In this document: one piece after another, positions 21,884 through 29,908 of the stretch
Position numbering within the stretch: position 1 is the stretch's first letter
Layout: every line of letters starts with the position of its first letter
Source of the DNA: Roseateles chitinivorans
Lineage (GTDB): Bacteria; Pseudomonadota; Gammaproteobacteria; Burkholderiales; Burkholderiaceae_C
Length of the DNA: 64,000 nucleotides
Direction of reading: 5' to 3'
Assembly: GCF_002761755.1 (NCBI RefSeq)
Contig: NZ_PEOG01000012.1
Coordinates: 1-64,000 of the forward strand
Notes under the pieces: model-generated
The model's database searches: none
What the model was told of the DNA's origin: nothing
The model's input: the letters and a program-made list of their open reading frames with translations, nothing else
Made by a program: the position numbers and the translations under genes

Positions 21884-23368
21884 ATGGAAGACATCCTGAT
21901 CAACTGGACCCCGCAGGAGACGCGGGTGGCCGTGGTCGAGAACGGGGCCGTGCAGGAGCTGCACATCGAGCGCACGCTGGAACGCGGCCTCGTCGGCAAC
22001 GTCTATCTCGGCAAGGTGGCGCGGGTGCTGCCCGGCATGCAGTCCGCCTTCATCGATATCGGCCTGGAGCGGGCCGCCTTCCTGCATGTCGCCGACCTGC
22101 ACCTCAATGGCGTGAATCCACGCGGCCACCACGGGGAGAGCGGCCAGGCGACCCCGATCGAGCGGCTGGTCTACGAGGGCCAGGCCTTGACCGTGCAGGT
22201 CATCAAGGATCCGATCGGCACCAAGGGCGCCCGGTTGTCGACGCAGATCTCGATCGCGGGCCGGCTGCTGGTGCACCTGCCGCAGGACAACCACATCGGC
22301 ATCTCCCAGAAGATCGGCTCGCCGGAAGCGCGCGACGCGCTGCGCGCGCGCATGCAGACGCTGGTCTCGGCGGGCGTCCAGGACGGCAACACCGGCGGCT
22401 TCATCCTGCGCACCAATGCCGAGGAGGCGAGCGACGAGGAACTCGGCGCCGACATCGCCTACCTGCGCAAGACCTGGGCGTCGATCCGCGAGAAGTCGCT
22501 GCGCCAGCCGCCCGGCAGCCTGCTGTTCCAGGACCTGAGTCTGGTCGAGCGCGTGCTGCGAGACCTGGCCAGCGAGCGGACCAACTCGATCCGCATCGAC
22601 GCCAAGCTGCAGTACGACGTGGTGCGCCAGTTCGGCGAGACCTACATGCCGGCCGCCACGGCGAAGCTGGAGCTGTATCGGGGCGAGCGTCCGATCTTCG
22701 ACCTGAACAACATCGACGCCGAGATCGCCCGGGCGCTGGCCCGGCGGGTGGACCTGAAGTCCGGCGGCTACCTGATCATCGACCAGACGGAGGCGATGAC
22801 GACGATCGACGTGAACACCGGCGGTTTCGTCGGCGCACGCAACTTCGACGACACGATCTTCAAGACCAACCTCGAGGCGGCCGGCGCGATCGCGCGGCAG
22901 CTGCGCTTGCGCAACCTGGGCGGGATCATCATCGTCGACTTCATCGACATGACCCGCGAGGAACACAAGACCGCGGTGCTGCAGGAGTTCCGCAAGCAGC
23001 TCAACCGCGACCGCACCAAGGTCACGGTGGGCGGCTTCACCCAGCTGGGACTGGTCGAGCTGACGCGCAAGCGCACGCGCGAATCGCTGGCCCGCATGCT
23101 CTGCGAGCCTTGCCCCACCTGCGAGGCCCGCGGCCAGGTCAAGACCGCCCGGAGCATCTGCTACGAGATCATGCGGGAGATCCTGCGCGAGTCGCGGCAG
23201 TTCAATCCCAAGGAATTCCGCGTGGTCGCGGCGGCGAACGTCGTCGAGATGCTGCTCGACGAGGAAAGCCAGCATCTGGCCGGCCTGTCGGACTTCATCG
23301 GCAAGCCGATCTCATTGACGGCCGAGCCGACCAACCAGACCGAGCATTACGACATCGTCCTGATGTGA
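21884..23368 (+). CDS. rng: Ribonuclease G
   Basis: 494 residues, the normal RNase G length (not the longer RNase E). It matures the 5' end of 16S rRNA and cuts some mRNAs. The protein begins MEDILINWTPQETRVAVVE; the S1 domain contains LGKVARVLPGMQSAFIDIG, the catalytic DNase I-like part has TIDVNTGGFVG and IIIVDFIDM, and the zinc-link is CEPCPTC. It is the last gene of the nadD-rsfS-rlmH-maf-rng string, about 100 nt after maf. Confidence 0.96.
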   Translation: MEDILINWTPQETRVAVVENGAVQELHIERTLERGLVGNVYLGKVARVLPGMQSAFIDIGLERAAFLHVADLHLNGVNPRGHHGESGQATPIERLVYEGQALTVQVIKDPIGTKGARLSTQISIAGRLLVHLPQDNHIGISQKIGSPEARDALRARMQTLVSAGVQDGNTGGFILRTNAEEASDEELGADIAYLRKTWASIREKSLRQPPGSLLFQDLSLVERVLRDLASERTNSIRIDAKLQYDVVRQFGETYMPAATAKLELYRGERPIFDLNNIDAEIARALARRVDLKSGGYLIIDQTEAMTTIDVNTGGFVGARNFDDTIFKTNLEAAGAIARQLRLRNLGGIIIVDFIDMTREEHKTAVLQEFRKQLNRDRTKVTVGGFTQLGLVELTRKRTRESLARMLCEPCPTCEARGQVKTARSICYEIMREILRESRQFNPKEFRVVAAANVVEMLLDEESQHLAGLSDFIGKPISLTAEPTNQTEHYDIVLM

Positions 23369-23949
23369 GCCGCGGCGGCCCAGCCGCGCGTCGCCAGGAG
23401 CTGGGCCGGCCGCAAGGGCCAGGGCACGGTCGTGAGGCCTTCTTCGAAGCCGCAGCAGGCGAGGGCTGCCGCCTGGTGCGCGGGCAGGGCGGTCGCATGG
23501 TCGTGGATCAGTCCGGCGCAGGCTGCCGCCGCCGCGAGCGCCGCGTTGCGCACGCCCATCGGCGACTGCTCCAGATAGGCCAGCGTCGACGGGGTGAGGC
23601 GCTCGTGGACCTCGATGAAGGCCAGCCGCGACAGCGCCGGGGTCATGCAGTGCGGGTCCAGGTCATCGGGGTCGAGCGAACGGCCCAGCTGTCGCAAGGT
23701 CGCGAGCAGCGCCTCGCGCAGGCGGTCGCTCCCGAGGCGGGCTTCGTCCGACATCAGGCGCATGCCGGGCGCCAGGCCGCTGCTGTCGACCCGGAAGCCG
23801 CGGAACATCAGCAACCCGGCCAGACGCGCGGCGCCGAGGATCTGGGTCGGCGCGTGGCCCTGGCCATCGTCCCCGACGAGCTGCGCCCGGACCAGTCGAT
23901 GGAGGTGGGCGGAGGCGGCGATGAAGTGCTTGTAGGCGGTGCTGGTCAT
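23347..23949 (-). CDS. Hypothetical protein
   Basis: 200 residues starting MTSTAYKHFIAASAHLHRLV; I do not recognise the family. It is Ala/Leu-rich, predicted helical, with several His and Cys, no clear membrane segment and no signal peptide. Its last 22 nt overlap the 3' end of rng tail to tail. Codon use looks like that of the neighbours and the frame is intact, so I consider it real. Confidence 0.55.
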   Translation of the reverse strand: MTSTAYKHFIAASAHLHRLVRAQLVGDDGQGHAPTQILGAARLAGLLMFRGFRVDSSGLAPGMRLMSDEARLGSDRLREALLATLRQLGRSLDPDDLDPHCMTPALSRLAFIEVHERLTPSTLAYLEQSPMGVRNAALAAAAACAGLIHDHATALPAHQAAALACCGFEEGLTTVPWPLRPAQLLATRGWAAAAHIRTMS

Positions 23950-24241
23950 CGGGCGCTCCGTGTCGGCGGGCGCGGCGCCGGGCGGGTCGTGGCGGTCATG
24001 AAGTCCTCTCCATCCGCCCGCGGGCCTTGCGGGCGAACCGCCAAGTCTGGAGAGCCGGCTGCGGTCGAGCTATGGCCGAAGTGCGGGCAAGCGGGGTCTG
24101 GTGACACGCATCGAAGTGGGACGCCGACCTCCATGGGCTGGCGCGCCGCTTGCCGACCGCTTTGCCCTTTGTAACCTCGCTGATTCGTAACACCCGCACG
24201 GGCCTCGGGCACAATCGGGCCTCCATTCGTTCCGCAAGCCG

Positions 24242-25567
24242 ATGAGCACCAAGACGATTGCCTCCCCTTCCGCTCTTCTTCCTCAAGGCATCGGCGCGTT
24301 GACGCGCCGCGGACTGCTGGGCGGCATGGCCGCCGGTCTGGCACTGCCTTCGCTCGCCCAGTTCCGCGTGGAGATCGCCGGCGTCGGCGCCACCCGGCTG
24401 CCGATCGCGATCAGCGACTTCAACAACGAGTCGGCCACTGGACAGCCGTTGGCGGCGATCATCCGCGCCGACCTCGAGCGCAGCGGCCAGTTCAGCATCG
24501 TGCCCGGCCAGGCCGGCATGACCGAGACCTCCCAACCCCAGTTCGTCGACTGGCGCGCTCGCGCCGCCGATGCGCTGGCCGCCGGTTCCGCGACCCGATT
24601 GGCCGACGGCCGCTTCGACGTGCGCTACCGCCTGTGGGACGTCGTCAAAGGCACCGAACTGGGCAGCGAAAGCGTGCCGGTGGTCGCCGCGGACCTGCGC
24701 CTGGCGGCCCACAAGATCGCCGACACCATCTATCAGAAGCTCACCGGCGAGCGCGGCGTCTTCGCGACCCGCCTGGTCTATGTGAACAAGGCCGGCCCGC
24801 GCTATTCGCTGCGCGTCGCCGACGCGGACGGCGAGGGCGAGCAGACCGTGCTAAACAGCCCGGAGGCGATCATCTCGCCGGCCTGGTCGCCGGACGGCAA
24901 CGAGGTCGCCTACGTCAGCTTCGAATCGCGCAAGGCGGTGGTCTGGATCCAGGACCTGCGCAGCGGCCGCCGCCGCAAGGTCGCCGACTTCCGCGGCAGC
25001 AACAGCGCGCCGGCGTTCTCGCCCAACGGGCAGCAACTGGTGGTGACGCTTTCCCGCGAGGGAGGCTCGCAGCTCTACCTGATCAACAAGGACGGCTCCG
25101 GCGCGAAGCGCCTGACGCAGACCTCGGCCATCGACACGGAGGCGACCTTCTCGCCCGACGGCGCCCAGATCTACTTCGTCAGCGACCGCGGCGGCGCGCC
25201 GCAGATCTACCGCATGCCCGCGGGCGGCGGCAGCGCGGAGCGGGTGACCTTCAACGGCAACTACAACATCAGTCCGTCGATCAGTCCCGACGGCCGCACC
25301 CTCGCGTACGTGACCCGCGTCGGCGGCGGCACCTTCAAGCTGTGCGTGATGGACCTCGCCAGCGGCCAGGTGCAGCAGATCACCGACACGAGCGACGACG
25401 AGAGCCCGAGTTTCGCGCCCAACGGCAAGCTGATCGTCTATGCGACTCGCTCCGGCGGCCGCGACGTGCTGATGACCACCACGCTCGACGGCAAGGTCAA
25501 GGCCAAGCTGGCCACGCCGGGTGTTTCCGACATCCGCGAGCCGGCCTGGGGCCCGTTCGGGAATTGA
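24242..25567 (+). CDS. tolB: Tol-Pal system beta-propeller protein TolB
   Basis: 441 residues. The N-terminus carries a twin-arginine-like signal (LTRRGLLGGMAAGLALPSLAQ), unusual for TolB, which normally uses Sec. The mature protein has the TolB N-domain (PIAISDFNNES, FSIVPGQ) and the six-bladed propeller with repeated SPAWSPDGNEVAYVS and FSPNGQQL motifs. It links Pal and the inner-membrane Tol motor during outer-membrane constriction. It is followed by pal and cpoB, but tolQRA, which usually precede it, are absent here. Confidence 0.96.
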   Translation: MSTKTIASPSALLPQGIGALTRRGLLGGMAAGLALPSLAQFRVEIAGVGATRLPIAISDFNNESATGQPLAAIIRADLERSGQFSIVPGQAGMTETSQPQFVDWRARAADALAAGSATRLADGRFDVRYRLWDVVKGTELGSESVPVVAADLRLAAHKIADTIYQKLTGERGVFATRLVYVNKAGPRYSLRVADADGEGEQTVLNSPEAIISPAWSPDGNEVAYVSFESRKAVVWIQDLRSGRRRKVADFRGSNSAPAFSPNGQQLVVTLSREGGSQLYLINKDGSGAKRLTQTSAIDTEATFSPDGAQIYFVSDRGGAPQIYRMPAGGGSAERVTFNGNYNISPSISPDGRTLAYVTRVGGGTFKLCVMDLASGQVQQITDTSDDESPSFAPNGKLIVYATRSGGRDVLMTTTLDGKVKAKLATPGVSDIREPAWGPFGN

Positions 25568-25843
25568 GCGGCTCAGGTGCCGGCCTTGCGCCCTTCGACC
25601 ATCCAGAGGCTGTCGCAACGCCGGGCACACGGATTGCCTACGTTGGCGTCGCGCTTCGCCCGTCCCGTGCGAGCCATGAGCGCGACGTGTCGCCTGACTG
25701 TCCGTCCGCGCGGGCTAGCCTCGTGGATGTGTTAGCCGATGCTTCACAATTGCTGTTTCCTGCGGCTTCACCGGCGGCGTAGTCCTACCGCCATGTCCTG
25801 CCCGTAACCCCCGCCCGCTTTTGACCCATAGGAGCGTTTGCCC

Positions 25844-26374
25844 ATGAAAATCGAAAAACTGATGCTTGGCCTGGTGGCCGCGGCAGCCCTGACCGCCTGC
25901 AGCTCGACCAAGCTGGACGAACCGGCCCCGGTCGAGAACAAGACCCCGACGCAGTCCACCGCGCCGACCGGTCCGACGACCGACAACGCCGGCCAGCGTC
26001 CGGTGCAGACCGTGGACCTGGGCGCCCAGCTGGACGCCGCCGTCTCCAACCAGCGCGTCGTGTACTTCGACTTCGACAGCTTCGTCGTGAAGGACGAATA
26101 CCGCTCGCTGATCGAGAACCACGCCAAGCGTCTGAACAACAAGAAGACGCTGGCGCTGAGCCTGGAAGGCCACGCCGACGAGCGCGGTGGCCGCGAGTAC
26201 AACCTGGCCCTGGGCCAGAAGCGTGCGGAAGCCGTCGCCAAGTCGCTGACGCTGCTGGGCGTGGCCGCCAACCAGGTCGAGCCGGTGAGCTTCGGCAAGG
26301 AGCGTCCGGCCGACACCGGCCACAACGAGGAAGCCTGGGCCAAGAACCGCCGCGTCGAGCTGCGCGACAAGTAA
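25844..26374 (+). CDS. pal: Peptidoglycan-associated lipoprotein
   Basis: 176 residues from ATG 25844 with AGGAG at 25830. Lipoprotein signal with lipobox LTAC (Cys around residue 19). The OmpA C-terminal domain has YFDFDSFVVKDEYR, LEGHADERGGREYNLALGQKRA and a NRRVEL end, the residues that bind diaminopimelate in the cell wall. It sits between tolB and cpoB. The 276-nt gap after tolB may hold a separate promoter; I could not identify one with confidence. Confidence 0.97.
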   Translation: MKIEKLMLGLVAAAALTACSSTKLDEPAPVENKTPTQSTAPTGPTTDNAGQRPVQTVDLGAQLDAAVSNQRVVYFDFDSFVVKDEYRSLIENHAKRLNNKKTLALSLEGHADERGGREYNLALGQKRAEAVAKSLTLLGVAANQVEPVSFGKERPADTGHNEEAWAKNRRVELRDK

Positions 26375-26383
26375 TCCGGTGAC

Positions 26384-27193
26384 ATGAGCATGCTGCGACC
26401 CCTCCGTTCCTTTCCCTCCTCGCCGACGGCGGTGGCGCGTGCCGCGCTGCTCGGCGTGCTGCTGGCGCTGAACGCCGCCGGCCCCGCGCGGGCGGCGCTG
26501 TTCGAGGACGACGAGGCCCGCAAGGCCATCCTCGACCTGCGGACCAAGATGGCGCAGAACGAGGAGTCGCAGCGTGCCCGGATCTCGGATCTGCAGAACC
26601 AGCTCGAGACCGCCCGGCGCGGTCTGCTGGATCTGTCCGGCCAGATCGAGGCGCTGAAGTCGGACCTGGCCCGCATGCGCGGCCAGAACGAACAGCTGGC
26701 GCGCGACCTGTCCGACACCCAGCGCAAGGTGGCCGACCAGTCGGCCACGCTCGACAACCGGCTGCGCCCGCTGGAGCCGCAGAAGGTGTCGCTGGACGGC
26801 AAGGAATTCCAGGCCGATCCGGAAGAGAAGCGCCAGTTCGATGCCGCGATGGGCCTGATCCGGCGCGGCGACTTCAACGAGGCGGTGTCCGCCTTCACCA
26901 CCTTTCTGACCCGGTTCCCGGCGAGCGGCTATTCCGATTCGGTGCGCTTCTGGCTGGGCAATGCCCAGTACGGCAAGCGCGACTACAAGGGCGCGATCGC
27001 GACCTTCAAGGCCTTCGTCGCCGCCAATCCGGATCACCCGCGCGCGGCCGAGAGCCTGCTGGCCATCGCCAATTGCCAGATCGAGCTCAAGGACACCAAG
27101 AGCGCCCGCAAGACGCTGGATGACCTGCAGAAGGCTTATCCCGGCAGTGAGGCGGCCCGGGCCGCGAAGGAACGCGCGGCCGGCCTGCGCTGA
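26384..27193 (+). CDS. cpoB: Cell division coordinator CpoB (YbgF)
   Basis: 269 residues with a signal peptide ending at ARAALFEDD. A coiled coil (about residues 45-135, heptads with Gln/Arg/Leu) is followed by TPR repeats: FDAAMGLIRRGDFNEAVSAF, VRFWLGNAQYGKRDYKGAI and LLAIANCQIELKD. This matches CpoB, which couples Tol-Pal to peptidoglycan synthesis at division. It follows pal by 9 nt. Confidence 0.94.
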   Translation: MSMLRPLRSFPSSPTAVARAALLGVLLALNAAGPARAALFEDDEARKAILDLRTKMAQNEESQRARISDLQNQLETARRGLLDLSGQIEALKSDLARMRGQNEQLARDLSDTQRKVADQSATLDNRLRPLEPQKVSLDGKEFQADPEEKRQFDAAMGLIRRGDFNEAVSAFTTFLTRFPASGYSDSVRFWLGNAQYGKRDYKGAIATFKAFVAANPDHPRAAESLLAIANCQIELKDTKSARKTLDDLQKAYPGSEAARAAKERAAGLR

Positions 27194-27245
27194 GCCGCGG
27201 CCGTCCTCCCACCTGTCATGAGGCGCGCTCCTGCGCGCGAGCATC

Positions 27246-28058
27246 GTGAGCCTTGACACCGGGCATGGCCCCCTCGACCTGGAAGCCGATGCGGAGCGTC
27301 GCTTCGGCGGCCTGCGCCGTCTCCACGGCGAACGCGACTACGCACGGCTGCGCGCGGCGCGCTTCTGCGTCGTCGGCCTGGGCGGCGTGGGCTCGTGGGT
27401 CGTCGAGGCGCTGGCCCGCATGGGCGTCGCGCGGCTGGTGCTGGTCGACCTGGACCATGTCGCCGAATCCAACATCAACCGCCAGGTGCAGGCGCTGGGC
27501 AGCACGCTGGGCATGGCCAAGGCCGAAGCGCTGAAGCAGCGCATCGCCGACATCCATCCCGGTTGCGAGGTCCTCACCATCGAGGACTTCGTCGACGACC
27601 AGAACTGGCCCGCGCTGCTGGGCGACGTGCAGGTGGATGGCATCGTCGACGCCTGTGATCAGGTGCGTGCCAAGGCGCGGATCGCGGCCTGGGCGAGGGC
27701 GCTGCGGCTGCCGCAGGTCTGCATTGGCGCGGCCGGCGGCAAGCATCGGCCGCAGGACGTGGAGATCCTGGATCTGGCCGAGACCACGCACGATCCGCTG
27801 CTGGTCAATCTGCGGCAGCGGCTGCGCAAATTCCATGGCGCGCCGCGCGCCGGGAAGATGGACGTCACCTGCGTGTTCTCGCGCGAACCGGTCACACGAC
27901 CCGAGGGCGTGGCGGTCTGCGACCTGGACGCCAACCTGAATTGCCATGGCTATGGCTCCAGCGTGGCGGTCACGGCCGGCTTCGGCATGGTCGCGGCGGC
28001 GGAGCTGGTGCGACGCTATTTGAAGACGCTTGCGCGCCAGCAAAAAACCGCCCTATAA
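27246..28058 (+). CDS. tcdA: tRNA threonylcarbamoyladenosine dehydratase
   Basis: 270 residues from a GTG start. E1-like adenylating fold with VVGLGGVGSWVVEALARMGV, VLVDLDHVAESNINRQ and VDACDQVRAKARIAAW; the C-terminal TCVFSREPV and GYGSSVAVTAGFGMVAA blocks fit the CsdL/TcdA family. It cyclises t6A to ct6A at position 37 of ANN-decoding tRNAs, including lysine tRNAs. The three lysine tRNA genes lie immediately downstream, and its stop codon is inside their promoter. Confidence 0.92.
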   Translation: MSLDTGHGPLDLEADAERRFGGLRRLHGERDYARLRAARFCVVGLGGVGSWVVEALARMGVARLVLVDLDHVAESNINRQVQALGSTLGMAKAEALKQRIADIHPGCEVLTIEDFVDDQNWPALLGDVQVDGIVDACDQVRAKARIAAWARALRLPQVCIGAAGGKHRPQDVEILDLAETTHDPLLVNLRQRLRKFHGAPRAGKMDVTCVFSREPVTRPEGVAVCDLDANLNCHGYGSSVAVTAGFGMVAAAELVRRYLKTLARQQKTAL

Positions 28059-28059
28059 T
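28030..28059 (+). promoter_or_regulatory. Sigma-70 promoter of the lysine tRNA cluster
   Basis: TTGCGC at 28030-28035 and a perfect TATAAT at 28054-28059, 18 bp apart. The -10 box contains the TAA stop of tcdA (28056-28058). The first tRNA begins 87 nt downstream. Confidence 0.7.
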
Positions 28060-28145
28060 GTGAGGCTCTGCTGAGGGGCAAACACCTCGAAGCGACGCAG
28101 CGGAGGTCGGGGCAACCCGGCCTTCACTGCTTGAAGTGCGGCTTC

Positions 28146-28221
28146 GGGTCGTTAGCTCAGTCGGTAGAGCAGCGGACTTTTAATCCGTTGGTCGCAGGTT
28201 CGAATCCTGCACGACCCACCA
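28146..28221 (+). tRNA. tRNA-Lys (anticodon TTT)
   Basis: 76 nt including encoded CCA. Acceptor GGGTCGT pairs with ACGACCC, the D-arm GCTCAGTCGGTAGAGC and T-arm GCAGGTTCGAATCCTGC are canonical, and the anticodon loop CTTTTAA puts TTT at 28179-28181. Confidence 0.98.
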
Positions 28222-28244
28222 CCCACTTCGGATGGTTTTCTTGG

Positions 28245-28320
28245 GGGCTCTTAGCTCAGTTGGTAGAGCAGCGGACTCTTAATCCGTTGGTCGAAGGTTC
28301 GAATCCTTCAGGGCCCACCA
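28245..28320 (+). tRNA. tRNA-Lys (anticodon CTT), copy 1
   Basis: 76 nt with encoded CCA. Acceptor GGGCTCT/AGGGCCC has one G-T pair; loop CTCTTAA gives anticodon CTT at 28278-28280, for the AAG codons that dominate in this GC-rich genome. It starts 23 nt after the TTT tRNA. Confidence 0.98.
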
Positions 28321-28410
28321 ACCGATCCTTGTCGGATCGTCGAAACGGAAATCGCGACTCGCGTGCGATTCATGGACGACGAAACGAAGTCAGCGAGGAT
28401 TCGGTGCCAA

Positions 28411-28433
28411 GCGGACTGAATATCTGACATAAT
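28411..28433 (+). promoter_or_regulatory. Possible -10 region ahead of the third lysine tRNA
   Basis: CATAAT at 28428-28433 lies 50 nt upstream of the third tRNA, with only a weak -35 match (TGCCAA at 28405-28410). This AT-richer stretch (28380-28482) between the second and third tRNAs would allow separate transcription of the last copy; cotranscription from 28054 is equally possible. Confidence 0.35.
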
Positions 28434-28482
28434 CTCGGTCTCGCCGGATTCGACAGAATCCAGTGGAACGAAAAAGAATCTC

Positions 28483-28558
28483 GGGCTCTTAGCTCAGTTG
28501 GTAGAGCAGCGGACTCTTAATCCGTTGGTCGAAGGTTCGAATCCTTCAGGGCCCACCA
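28483..28558 (+). tRNA. tRNA-Lys (anticodon CTT), copy 2
   Basis: All 76 nt are identical to the tRNA at 28245-28320, including CCA; the flanks differ. Anticodon CTT. Confidence 0.98.
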
Positions 28559-28609
28559 AATTCGCTCCGATATCGAATCACTGCGGTGAATCGATTCTGG
28601 AGTCGCCGA

Positions 28610-28640
28610 AAAGGCTGCAGCGGATGCTGCAGCCTTTTTT
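28610..28640 (+). terminator. Intrinsic terminator of the tRNA cluster
   Basis: AAGGCTGCAG (28611-28620) pairs perfectly with CTGCAGCCTT (28627-28636) around a 6-nt loop, followed by a T-run ending at 28640. A textbook rho-independent terminator 52 nt after the last tRNA. Confidence 0.92.
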
Positions 28641-28677
28641 CGTTCTGGCTCGACGTGAAGCCGTGCGGCCCAGTGAG

Positions 28678-29634
28678 TCAGGTGAGCGACCGCGCCGCGA
28701 GCTCGGGCAACTCGGTCGCGACGAGGCTGTGGGGTAACGGCGGCTGGTGCGCGCACTGGGCGCCGAGTCGACGCCGCTCCGCGCCGCGGAGCTTCACCAG
28801 CGGCGTGTCCTGGCGGCGTCCCCAGCCCAACAGGGCCAGCATCAATCGCCAGCGTCGCCAGCCGGTACGGGACTGGTAGAAGAACGCCGAATCCGCCGCC
28901 GGCAGCAGATGCACGTTGAAGGGTCCCTCACGTCGCAACACCACGCGAGCCGCCACATGCATGACCAGATAGTGTGGCCCGTCAATGCCGGCCAGCAGCG
29001 CGTCCCGCGCGTCACCCAGTTGAGCGAGATAGGCGGCCTCGCCGTGGACCATCGCCCGCCGCAGTTCCGCTTCCCAGGCCAGCACGAATCGATCGCCCGG
29101 CGGTGCCGCGAAGCACCAGTTCTCCAGGTAGGGGCAGGCTGCCGACTCGCCTGCCACGCTGTCTGTTGCATTCAGGTGAAAGCCTGCGAATCCACGCCTG
29201 CGGGTGGCCAGCGCCAGCAGCCAGTCGGGCGAGCGCGTCAGGAACAGACTGGCATCGAGCCACAGGCCGCCATGTCGGCCGACCAGCGCGACCCGCAGCC
29301 AGTCGGCCTGCCGATAGGCCGGCCAGGTCTCGAAGGCCGGAGGCAGCGGCAGTCCATCGAGCGCCGCCAGCGCCGTGTCGCGATGCAGCAGGCGGATCGT
29401 GTAGCCGCGCGCGTGCCGCCGCCAGTTCGCGACGCAGGCCGCGACGACCGGAGGAAGCTCGACAGCATGCCAGTAGCTCCAGATGATGCGGGGGACCGCC
29501 GCCCGGGGTGGCTCGACAACCGCTTGGCTGGACCAGGCTCTGCGCGAGCGAGGGCTGCGCGTCCGAAGCCGATGCAGGCCGCCCGCGATGGGGCCCATCA
29601 ACCGCAGGAGCGCTGCAAGGATCTTGAATTTCAT
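28678..29634 (-). CDS. Capsular polysaccharide synthesis-type glycosyltransferase
   Basis: 318 residues. After a basic N-terminus the motif PRIIWSYWHAVELPPVV, then WRRHARGYTIRLL, YRQADWLRVALVGRHGG and WLDASLFLTR correspond to the Caps_synth/DXD-type glycosyltransferase family (PF05704-like); the DAS in LWLDAS stands where the metal-binding DXD usually lies. Cytoplasmic or membrane-associated. It is a lone minus-strand gene next to the tRNA cluster, without other polysaccharide genes, so its sugar substrate and pathway cannot be inferred. Confidence 0.75.
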   Translation of the reverse strand: MKFKILAALLRLMGPIAGGLHRLRTRSPRSRRAWSSQAVVEPPRAAVPRIIWSYWHAVELPPVVAACVANWRRHARGYTIRLLHRDTALAALDGLPLPPAFETWPAYRQADWLRVALVGRHGGLWLDASLFLTRSPDWLLALATRRRGFAGFHLNATDSVAGESAACPYLENWCFAAPPGDRFVLAWEAELRRAMVHGEAAYLAQLGDARDALLAGIDGPHYLVMHVAARVVLRREGPFNVHLLPAADSAFFYQSRTGWRRWRLMLALLGWGRRQDTPLVKLRGAERRRLGAQCAHQPPLPHSLVATELPELAARSLT

Positions 29635-29908
29635 GGCCGTGCATGCTCGGCGTGCGCGCGCTCGCCGGACATGGCCTCGATCGGTCGACCTGGGCCTGGT
29701 TCTGACCTGCCGTGAACAGCATTTGCTTCAATGAGCAGGCGGCATGCGCCGTGCGGACGTTCCGCCGGCCACCAGTGCCTTTTCAGGCTGGGCTAGACTG
29801 CTCGGCCCGAGCGTCCGCCGACCGGGCGCAGCGCCCGAGCGGGTCTTCCCGCCGTTCGCCAGTTCTTCCGACTCCCGGGTCCTCGCGACCCGCTCCGCCG
29901 CATTCCCC

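Noticed and set aside
28131..28737. Small proteins with LAQSVEQRTFNPLVAGSNP-like sequence
   Set aside because: These are translations of the tRNA-Lys genes, a well-known artefact.
28641..29634. Genomic island at the tRNA cluster with the glycosyltransferase
   Set aside because: No integrase, no direct repeat of a tRNA end and no composition change that I can see.
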